Of a DNA stretch of 64,000 nucleotides, positions 57,625 to 64,000 are shown piece after piece (within the stretch, counting starts at the first letter, position 1; each line of letters opens with the position of its first letter). Below the pieces are notes generated by a model. The model was given only the letters and a program-made list of their open reading frames with translations. It had not been told where the DNA came from and did not search any database. The translations under genes were made by a program, and so were the position numbers. Source of the stretch: Rhodanobacter glycinis (GTDB lineage: Bacteria > Pseudomonadota > Gammaproteobacteria > Xanthomonadales > Rhodanobacteraceae); NCBI RefSeq assembly GCF_006438785.1, contig NZ_RCZB01000001.1:1251912-1315911 (forward strand). Reading direction: 5' to 3'.

Positions 57625-59139
57625 ATGACTGACATCCTGATCGGCCGCAACGACAATGCCAGCGTCAGCCTCGACCCGCATTACGGCAATCGCCACGGCA
57701 TGATCGCCGGCGCCACCGGCACCGGCAAATCGGTCTCGCTGATGGTGTTGGCCGAAGGGTTCTCGCGACTTGGCGTGCCGTGCTTCCTGGCTGACGCCAA
57801 GGGCGACCTTGCTGGCCTCTCGATGGCCGCCGGCGAACCGGGCGACAAGCTCAAGGCGCGGCTGGACAAACTCAAGCTGACGGACTGGAAGGCGCAGGCC
57901 AACCCGGTGGTGTTCTGGGACATCTACGGCAAGCTCGGCCATCCGGTGCGCGCCACCATCAGCGAGATGGGCCCGACCCTGCTCGGCCGCGTGCTGGAAC
58001 TGAACGACACCCAGGAGGGCGTGCTGGAGGTGGTGTTCAAGGCCGCCGACGACCAGGGCTGGCTGCTGCTGGACCTGGCCGACCTGCGCGCGCTGCTCAC
58101 CTATGCCGCCGACAACGCCAAGGACATCTCGGCCCATTACGGCCTGATCAGCACCACCAGCATCGCGGCGATCCAGCGCGCGATCCTGAAACTCGAAGGC
58201 GACGGCGCCGACCAGTTCTTCGGCGAGCCGGCGCTGGAACTGGCCGACCTGATGCGCCAGGACATGAGCGGGCGCGGCATCATCAACGTGCTGGCCGCCG
58301 ACCAGCTGATCATGAAGCCGCGGCTGTACTCCACCTTCCTGCTGTGGCTGCTATCCGAACTGTTCGAGCAGTTGCCGGAAGTGGGCGACCTCGACCAGCC
58401 GAAGATGGTGTTCTTCTTCGACGAGGCGCACCTGCTGTTCGACGACGCCTCGCCGGCGCTGCAACAACGGGTCGAACAGGTCGTGCGGCTGATCCGCTCC
58501 AAGGGCGTCGGCGTGTACTTCTGCTCGCAGAATCCGGACGACGTGCCGGGCGTGATCCTGGGTCAGCTCGGCAATCGCATCCAGCACGCACTGCGCGCCT
58601 TCACTCCACGCGACCAGAAGGCCGTGAAGGCCGCGGCGGAAACTTTCGTCGCCAACCCGAAACTCGATGTCACCGAGGCAATCACCAAGCTCGCCGTCGG
58701 TGAGGCGCTGGCTTCCACGCTCGCCAATGGCGGTGTGCCGACGCCGGTGGAGCAGGTGCTGGTCAGCACGCCGTGCTGCCGCATCGGCGCGATCACCGAC
58801 GCCGAACGCGCCACCATCCGCCAGCGCTCGCCGGTTGGCACGAAATACGACACCACCATCAATCGCGAATCCGCTGCCGAGATGCTGGCCAAGCGTGCCA
58901 GCGACAAGGCCGCCGATGCCGACACCGTGGCCGCCGGCGCATCCGGCAAGGCGGCCGATGGCGAACCCGCGGCAGGTTCGGCATGGGGCGGCGCCGTGCA
59001 CGATGCGCTGTTCGGTACCAAACGCCGGCAGGGCATGATCGAAACCATGGGCAAGCAGATGGTGCGCACCGCCGGCAGCCAGCTTGGCCGGCAGATCCTG
59101 CGCGGTGTGCTGGGCGGCATCTTCGGCGGCAAGCGCTGA
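57625..59139 (+). CDS. HerA-like ATPase, DUF853 (YjgR type)
   Basis: This 504-residue protein is a P-loop ATPase of the HerA/FtsK-related DUF853 family. Walker A is GATGTGKS (29-36), followed by FLADAKGDLAGLS; Walker B is KMVFFFDEAHLLFDD; the sensor region is GVYFCSQNPDDVPG. A low-complexity Ala/Lys linker (about 425-465) precedes a glycine-rich C-terminus. Its role is not established; a DNA- or protein-translocating ring is plausible from the fold. The next gene starts 12 bp later. Confidence 0.9.
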   Translation: MTDILIGRNDNASVSLDPHYGNRHGMIAGATGTGKSVSLMVLAEGFSRLGVPCFLADAKGDLAGLSMAAGEPGDKLKARLDKLKLTDWKAQANPVVFWDIYGKLGHPVRATISEMGPTLLGRVLELNDTQEGVLEVVFKAADDQGWLLLDLADLRALLTYAADNAKDISAHYGLISTTSIAAIQRAILKLEGDGADQFFGEPALELADLMRQDMSGRGIINVLAADQLIMKPRLYSTFLLWLLSELFEQLPEVGDLDQPKMVFFFDEAHLLFDDASPALQQRVEQVVRLIRSKGVGVYFCSQNPDDVPGVILGQLGNRIQHALRAFTPRDQKAVKAAAETFVANPKLDVTEAITKLAVGEALASTLANGGVPTPVEQVLVSTPCCRIGAITDAERATIRQRSPVGTKYDTTINRESAAEMLAKRASDKAADADTVAAGASGKAADGEPAAGSAWGGAVHDALFGTKRRQGMIETMGKQMVRTAGSQLGRQILRGVLGGIFGGKR

Positions 59140-59151
59140 GCGCGCGACGGC

Positions 59152-60402
59152 ATGCCGCGCGTTGAAACAGTCGCTGCCGACACGCCGTTCGAGGAACGCC
59201 TGAGAACAGGCTTCAGCTATCCCCTTCGCGGTGCAGCGCTACCCACCTGCGTGGTCATGGCATTGCTGCACTACGTCGGTTTGTTGCCGTCGTACGTCGG
59301 CGCGCTGGCCAGCGCGCTCGTATGGGCCGCCACCTGGCGTTACGCCGCCGACTGCATGCTGCACACCGCCAACGGCTATGCCGATCCGCCCGATGTCGGC
59401 AGCGAGGGCAACGATTCCAGTGGCTGGGGACTCACTGCAATTCACCTGTTGGTTGTCGCTTTCTGCGTGATCGCCATCGTGTTCTTTCCGCGCCTGCTGT
59501 GGCCGGTGCTGATCGTGTCCGCACTGGCATTGCCGGCGATCGACATGTCGCTGGCGTTCGACGGCAACCTGGCGCTGGCGCTCAACCCGTTCAACTGGGG
59601 CCGCGTCATCGGCAGCTTCGGTGCGGCTTACCTGATACCCGTGGCGATCAACCTGCTGCTCGGTGTGCTGATCGCGCTCGCCTCGATCGGCACCGCGCTG
59701 CTGCCACGGCTGCTGGCGTTGCCGCTGTTTGCCTTCGCCTATACCTATCTGATCGTGCTCGCGTTCCACCTGATGGGCGTGATGATCCACCAGCGTCACG
59801 AACGTTTCGGACTGGAGCCTGAGGCACCGAAACTGGCCAAGGCCGGTGGACAGGACGCCGACGAGGCCTTGCTGGCTGTAGTCGATGCACTCGCCCATAC
59901 CGACCCGGCCGCCGCCACCGCGCTGCTGGTCGCACGAATGCGGGATCGGGTCGCGCCAGCATCGTTGCACCTGGCCTATCGTCGCTTGCTGCAGCGACAG
60001 AACCTGCGTGATGGTCTGCTGATGCACGGCCAGATCTGGATCGCCGCGCTGATCGCACAGGGCGAATCGCGTCGGGCGCTGGGCCTGCTGCAGGAATGTT
60101 GTGGCATTGATGCCGGCTTCGTTCCGGACGACCCGCGTACCTGTGGCGAGCTGGCCGATCTGGCGGCGCGGCTGGGCATCAACCGGATCGCGCTGCATCT
60201 GTGCAATGGCTTTCTCGCGCACTGGCCGCGCGATCCACAGGCGCCGCATTACGGCCTGCTGGCCGCACGCCAGCTCGCCGAACACCCCGATCAACATGCC
60301 GAAGCGACAGCGCTGCTGGATCGGCTTGCCGACGCATGGCCCAATCATCCACTGCGCGCCGAGATCGATGCGCAACGACGACAGCTGGCCGGCCCCGCAT
60401 GA
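59152..60402 (+). CDS. Multi-pass membrane protein with helical C-terminal domain
   Basis: This 416-residue protein has about five to six membrane helices in the first 215 residues and a soluble C-terminal part (about 230-416) of repeated alpha-helical hairpins like TPR units ([26 protein letters not shown], then [14 protein letters not shown]). I do not recognise a function. It lies between the DUF853 ATPase gene (12 bp) and greB (4-bp overlap), so the three are probably one transcript. Confidence 0.75.
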   Translation: MPRVETVAADTPFEERLRTGFSYPLRGAALPTCVVMALLHYVGLLPSYVGALASALVWAATWRYAADCMLHTANGYADPPDVGSEGNDSSGWGLTAIHLLVVAFCVIAIVFFPRLLWPVLIVSALALPAIDMSLAFDGNLALALNPFNWGRVIGSFGAAYLIPVAINLLLGVLIALASIGTALLPRLLALPLFAFAYTYLIVLAFHLMGVMIHQRHERFGLEPEAPKLAKAGGQDADEALLAVVDALAHTDPAAATALLVARMRDRVAPASLHLAYRRLLQRQNLRDGLLMHGQIWIAALIAQGESRRALGLLQECCGIDAGFVPDDPRTCGELADLAARLGINRIALHLCNGFLAHWPRDPQAPHYGLLAARQLAEHPDQHAEATALLDRLADAWPNHPLRAEIDAQRRQLAGPA

Positions 60403-60899
60403 GTCGCTGGCGCCCACCTTCACCCGGCTCGACCGCGATCATCACCCGCGAAGGTTTCGAGCGGCTCAAGGCCGAACTCGATCATCTATGGCACGTGCTG
60501 CGCCCGGAAGTGGTGAAAGCGCTCGCGGCCGCAGCGGCCGAAGGCGACCGTTCGGAGAACGCGGAATACATCTATCGCAAGAAACAGCTCGGCGAGATCG
60601 ATCGCCGCGCCCGCTACCTCAGCAAGCGGATCCCTTCACTCAAGGTGGCCGAAGGTGCGCCAGGGGATCGCGGCATGGTGTTCTTCGGTGCCCGAATCAA
60701 ACTGGAAAACGCCGACACCGGCGAGATCCTCCATTACCGCATCGTCGGCCCCGACGAGACCGATGCCAAGCTCGGCTGGATCAGCATCGACTCGCCGCTG
60801 GCCCGGGCCGCCTTGAAGAGGCGTGTCGACGATGAGTTCCTCGCCGAACTGCCGGGCGGCCCTGCAGAGTTTGCGGTGATTGCGGTGGACTACGACTAG
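60399..60899 (+). CDS. greB: Transcription elongation factor GreB
   Basis: This 166-residue factor rescues backtracked RNA polymerase. The N-terminal coiled coil shows [24 protein letters not shown] and the acidic tip [21 protein letters not shown]; the C-terminal FKBP-like domain has [33 protein letters not shown] supports GreB rather than GreA. The ATG at 60399 overlaps the membrane protein's stop (ATGA). Confidence 0.94.
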   Translation: MSRWRPPSPGSTAIITREGFERLKAELDHLWHVLRPEVVKALAAAAAEGDRSENAEYIYRKKQLGEIDRRARYLSKRIPSLKVAEGAPGDRGMVFFGARIKLENADTGEILHYRIVGPDETDAKLGWISIDSPLARAALKRRVDDEFLAELPGGPAEFAVIAVDYD

Positions 60900-60950
60900 C
60901 GCGCTGCGAGAACGAATACTTCCGCGCGGGAATCCACTCCCGCTGAAATC

Positions 60951-60962
60951 GTTTGGACGTCC
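60951..60962. repeat. Third copy of GTTTGGACGTCC
   Basis: The same 12-mer found at the mtnB promoter (reverse orientation) and at the aroC start recurs here, in the 67-bp gap between the ends of greB and the PhnD-like gene. It is not at a gene start, so a promoter role is not obvious. Confidence 0.4.
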
Positions 60963-60966
60963 GCAC

Positions 60967-62019
60967 CTAATGCGACAACAGCGGCTGCAAAGCGCGCTGA
61001 TAGTCCTTCTCGATCTGCACCAGCCTTGCCTGCTGCGCCTGCCGGCTGACCCATTGGCCGTGCTCGGCCTGTTGCCGCAACAGCGTGTACTGCATGTCGA
61101 CGAACGGCTGCAGCACGTGGTTGTTCTCCGGCGCGAAGCCGCCAAGGTCGGGGATGCGCGCCAGGTTGGCGCGCTCGCGCACACCGGCTTCGCCGCTGCC
61201 CTTGCCATAGGCGAGCAGAAAGTCGGTCAACTGCCGGCGCAGCGATGCGGGCATGCCATCGCGCAGCACCAGCACGCCGGAAGGAATCAGCGACGAGCGC
61301 CAGAGCACCTTGAGCTGTGCCGCTTCCTGCGGAAAGTTGCGCCGGAACAAGTCCATGTCCGGGTTGTTGCTGCTGGCCACGTCCACTTCGCGATTGGCCA
61401 CGGCCAGCAGATTGCTCTGATGATCGCCGATCCTCACGCTGGCAAAAAACGTGTCGGAGTTGAGGCCGTGCGGCGCGAACACATAGGCTTCCGGCGCGGT
61501 ATAGCCAGTGACCGACAGGTGCTCGCTGCGCGCGTAACGCCAGTCTCCCGGCATGGCCAGCAGGTCGTCGAGACTGTGGATGGAACTGTCGGCACGTACC
61601 ACCAGCATGGCGACATTGCCCTTGGCGCCGTCGCTGCGCACAAACTGGGCGAATACCTGCATGTGCTGATGCGTCACCGCCTCGACCGCCAGCTTGCCGG
61701 AGAGAAACGCGATATCCACCCGTTGCGCACCGATCGCGTCGGAAAGACCGGCATAGCTGCCCACCGATACTGTCGTCACTGGATGGCCCAGCCGCTTCTG
61801 CAGATCGTCCAGCAGCGGTCGCCATTGTTCCAGTGATTCGGCGGCACTGCCGATCGGCAGGATGCCGAAGCGGATCGGTGACGCGGATGCAGCGCTCTTG
61901 CCAGCTGCCGTCGCACTGTCAGTGCACAGCAACAGACCCAGCATCAGCACCCCCAGAGCGATGCACTGCAGGCAACCTTTGCCGAATCCGGGGCGAAACC
62001 ACGATCTTGCGATATTCAA
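60967..62019 (-). CDS. PhnD-like phosphate/phosphonate ABC substrate-binding protein
   Basis: This 350-residue exported protein has a signal peptide (hydrophobic residues 18-33, cleavage near ATAA) and a periplasmic binding domain of the PhnD group: IRFGILPIGSAAESLEQWRPLLDDLQKRLG, then GAQRVDIAFLSGKLAVEA and SLIPSGVLVLRDGMP. No ABC permease or ATPase gene adjoins it, so it may serve a distant transporter or act as a sensory binding protein. The C-terminus adds an extra helical region. Confidence 0.83.
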   Translation of the reverse strand: MNIARSWFRPGFGKGCLQCIALGVLMLGLLLCTDSATAAGKSAASASPIRFGILPIGSAAESLEQWRPLLDDLQKRLGHPVTTVSVGSYAGLSDAIGAQRVDIAFLSGKLAVEAVTHQHMQVFAQFVRSDGAKGNVAMLVVRADSSIHSLDDLLAMPGDWRYARSEHLSVTGYTAPEAYVFAPHGLNSDTFFASVRIGDHQSNLLAVANREVDVASSNNPDMDLFRRNFPQEAAQLKVLWRSSLIPSGVLVLRDGMPASLRRQLTDFLLAYGKGSGEAGVRERANLARIPDLGGFAPENNHVLQPFVDMQYTLLRQQAEHGQWVSRQAQQARLVQIEKDYQRALQPLLSH

Positions 62020-62054
62020 TGCCCTTGCTCCCCTGATCCGCTCCCTGTTCTGTG

Positions 62055-62083
62055 TATATAGTCGCGAACGCCGATCGGGGCAA
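62055..62083 (-). promoter_or_regulatory. Promoter of the PhnD-like gene
   Basis: On the minus strand TTGCCC (62078-62083) and TATATA (62055-62060) are separated by exactly 17 bp and lie about 40 bp upstream of the ATG. Confidence 0.5.
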
Positions 62084-62100
62084 GCTGCGTCGGGAACGTT

Positions 62101-62922
62101 TCAGCAAGATGGCGAACAGGCTGGCGGATATTCGCGGCCGGCGCGGCGCGGCTGGTAACAGGCGGTGCTGCGATGGAATGCCTCATCCGCGTTGTCAGCA
62201 TGCCAACCGGGAATCCCCGACAGCGGCAGCGGGCGCAATTCCAGTGGATCGTGCAGCAATCGGCCCGACAAAATCGCCTCGGCGCAATGGACGGACACTC
62301 TTCCGACATCGACGTCGACGTCGCCGGTCGACTCGAACACCAGCGCCTTGCCCACCAGCAACTTGTCCGGGCTCAACGCATGTTCCAGCAACGCATGCCC
62401 GAACAGCTCCAGCCGTATTGAACCGTCCAGCCACGCCTGCCGGTGGCGCCAGAACAAGTCGTACCAGTCGTGTGCATCCCACAGCGCCAGCAACGCCGGA
62501 TCACGCACTTCGACGATGACACCACCTTCGTCGAAGTGGGTCATCGCGTATTGGGCACGCGAACGCTGCTTCGGCCCCATGCAGGCGATCTCGGCCATCT
62601 GACGCTGGTTCAACACCTGCTTCAACGTCGGATAGCGCAGCCACACCAGCGCATTGAGCAGGTCATGCCAGTTGCCTTCGCGGGTGGCGATCTCGCCATG
62701 CTCGGCGATGCGCTGTTCGTAGTGCAGGCCATCGGCCAGCAAGTCCGGCGTCTGTGCCACGAAACGATGTGCCGCGCCTGCAGGCAGGCGACGGTTGAGT
62801 AGCTCGATGGACGGCCATTCGGCGCCCTCGAGCAGCGCGGCATATTCATGCCATGCCGCCAGCGGCAACCGGCCGAACACCGCCGGATCGACTGCCTCGC
62901 GCGACGGCGCGTGGTAGCGCAT
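62101..62922 (-). CDS. DUF3025 family protein
   Basis: This 273-residue soluble protein matches the DUF3025 type in style: LADGLHYEQRIAEHGEIATREGNWHDLLNALVWLRYP, then AEIACMGPKQRSRAQYAMTHFDEGG. Function is not known for the family. ATG 62922 is chosen because it starts 4 bp after the rimO stop (62927), which suggests co-transcription; the longer frame would lie inside rimO. Confidence 0.8.
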   Translation of the reverse strand: MRYHAPSREAVDPAVFGRLPLAAWHEYAALLEGAEWPSIELLNRRLPAGAAHRFVAQTPDLLADGLHYEQRIAEHGEIATREGNWHDLLNALVWLRYPTLKQVLNQRQMAEIACMGPKQRSRAQYAMTHFDEGGVIVEVRDPALLALWDAHDWYDLFWRHRQAWLDGSIRLELFGHALLEHALSPDKLLVGKALVFESTGDVDVDVGRVSVHCAEAILSGRLLHDPLELRPLPLSGIPGWHADNADEAFHRSTACYQPRRAGREYPPACSPSC

Positions 62923-62926
62923 GCGA

Positions 62927-64000
62927 TCAGCCGGCGAGGCGCGCGTGCAGGTCGTGTTCGCTGGCACCCTCGACCACGACGTCGACGAACTGACCGGGCT
63001 TCAGTCTCTGGCCATCGGCGATCAACACCGTGCCGTCGATCTCCGGCGCGTCGGCTGCGGAGCGCGCGACTGCACCGTCGCTACCGGCCTCGTCGACCAG
63101 CACCTTGATGGTGCGACCGATCTTGTGCTGCAGCTTGGCGGCCGAGATTTCCGCCTGCACCGCCATGAACTGTTCGAGGCGATCTTCCTTCAATTCTTCC
63201 GGTACCGGATCGGGTAGTTCGTTCGCCCTGGCGCCATCGACAGCCGAATACGCAAACGCGCCGACACGATCGAGTTTTGCCTCGCGCAGGAAATCGAGCA
63301 GTTCCGCGAACTCGGCGTCGGTCTCGCCGGGGAAACCCACGATGAAGGTGCTGCGGATGGTCAGGTCCGGCACGACCTTGCGCCAGTTGTTGATGCGCTC
63401 CAGCGTCCGGTCGATGTTGCCGGGCCGCTTCATCAGTTTCAGGATACGGGGACTGGCGTGCTGGAACGGGATGTCCAGGTACGGCAGGATTTTCCCTTCC
63501 GCCATCAGCGGCATCACCTCGTCCACGTGCGGGTACGGGTAGACGTAATGCAGCCGCGTCCACACGCCCAGTTCGGACAGGCCCTCGCACAGTTCGGTCA
63601 TGCGCGTGCGGTATGACTTGCCGCGCCATTCGCGCTCGGCGTACTTCAGGTCGACACCGTAGGCACTGGTGTCCTGCGAGATCACCAGCAACTCCTTGAC
63701 GCCACCCTTGACCAGCCGCTCGGCTTCCAGCAATACCTCGTCGACTGGCCGCGAGACCAGGTTGCCGCGCATCGACGGGATGATGCAGAAGCTGCAGCGG
63801 TGATTGCAGCCTTCGGAAATCTTCAGATACGCGTAATGCTTCGGGGTCAGCTTGACGCCGGTGTCCGGCACGATATCGAGGAAACGATTGCGTTGCGGCG
63901 GCAGCGCAGTGTGCACCGCATTCATCACGCTGACGTAGTCCTGCGGTCCGCTGATCGACAGCACGTCCGGATACGCCTCGCGAATCAGCCCTTCGCGCTT
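62927..64000 (-). CDS. rimO: Ribosomal protein S12 methylthiotransferase (partial)
   Basis: This radical-SAM enzyme adds a methylthio group to an Asp of ribosomal protein S12. The reading frame runs off the right edge, so the N-terminal cluster-binding domain is mostly missing; about 357 residues remain. The radical SAM motif CNHRCSFC follows YLKISEG, then [15 protein letters not shown], and the C-terminal TRAM domain occupies about the last 75 residues. A GTG at 63964 is internal, not the start, since the frame continues upstream with [13 protein letters not shown]. Confidence 0.94.
   Translation of the reverse strand, partial: KREGLIREAYPDVLSISGPQDYVSVMNAVHTALPPQRNRFLDIVPDTGVKLTPKHYAYLKISEGCNHRCSFCIIPSMRGNLVSRPVDEVLLEAERLVKGGVKELLVISQDTSAYGVDLKYAEREWRGKSYRTRMTELCEGLSELGVWTRLHYVYPYPHVDEVMPLMAEGKILPYLDIPFQHASPRILKLMKRPGNIDRTLERINNWRKVVPDLTIRSTFIVGFPGETDAEFAELLDFLREAKLDRVGAFAYSAVDGARANELPDPVPEELKEDRLEQFMAVQAEISAAKLQHKIGRTIKVLVDEAGSDGAVARSAADAPEIDGTVLIADGQRLKPGQFVDVVVEGASEHDLHARLAG

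Overview
The window is high-GC, gene-dense chromosomal DNA. The gene set points to a gammaproteobacterium of the order Xanthomonadales, probably Rhodanobacteraceae (Rhodanobacter/Dyella/Frateuria type). This rests on gene content and order: a TrpR-like regulator heading a complete his operon, the block prmB-GNAT-aroC-hydroxyacid dehydrogenase-asd-fimV-truA-trpF-trpBA-accD, a long FimV, ribosomal protein THX, and 3-hydroxyanthranilate dioxygenase. It is inference, not a phylogeny. I see no rRNA, tRNA, insertion sequence, phage gene, integrase or CRISPR array. Most genes are core metabolism and housekeeping.

Layout. 1-13.8 kb: a left-edge-truncated ABC exporter, a 66-aa conserved protein, an MscS channel with a DUF3772-type N-terminus, an AraC-type regulator, two VOC proteins, an exported esterase and an exported beta-lactamase-fold hydrolase, a DUF72 protein, a barnase/barstar pair, an S4 RNA-binding protein, arylamine N-acetyltransferase and a lipoprotein MsrA. 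13.9-22.1 kb: an ABC exporter gene broken by a frameshift, parE, nbaC, a Nudix hydrolase and two tandem APC permeases. 22.1-26.0 kb: a structured non-coding gap, a Tat-exported HiPIP and the divergent methionine-salvage genes mtnB-mtnD-mtnC, followed by a legumain-like (C13) peptidase.

26.0-33.5 kb is a complete, tightly overlapping histidine operon (yerC-like regulator, hisG, D, C, B, H, A, F, IE). It has a candidate promoter/operator and an unusual 16-codon mini-ORF bridging hisG and hisD. 33.6-37.7 kb holds a short thx gene and a zinc cluster (zur, MerC-like protein, CDF exporter) next to gltX. 37.7-41.3 kb holds envelope genes (beta-barrel candidate, DUF4399 protein, glycosyltransferase, PAP2 phosphatase) and a 320-bp non-coding array of inverted CCACAG/CTGTGG units that resemble DnaA boxes.

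41.3-54.5 kb is the minus-strand block accD, trpA, trpB, a JmjC/cupin-like oxygenase gene, trpF, truA, fimV, a small exported coiled-coil protein, asd, a 2-hydroxyacid dehydrogenase, aroC, a GNAT and prmB. It groups tryptophan, chorismate and aspartate-family biosynthesis. 54.5-64 kb: psd, an unrecognised small protein, an MltD-like transglycosylase, a HerA-like DUF853 ATPase with a membrane protein and greB, a PhnD-like binding protein, a DUF3025 protein and a right-edge-truncated rimO.

I did not find a clearly new multi-gene defence or mobile system. The most interesting leads are the DnaA-box-like array, the shared element GTTTGGACGTCC at three sites (one on the mtnB promoter, one at the aroC start), the hisG/hisD mini-ORF, the JmjC-type gene inside the trp block, the frameshifted exporter, and the Zur-type site in front of the MerC-like/CDF pair.
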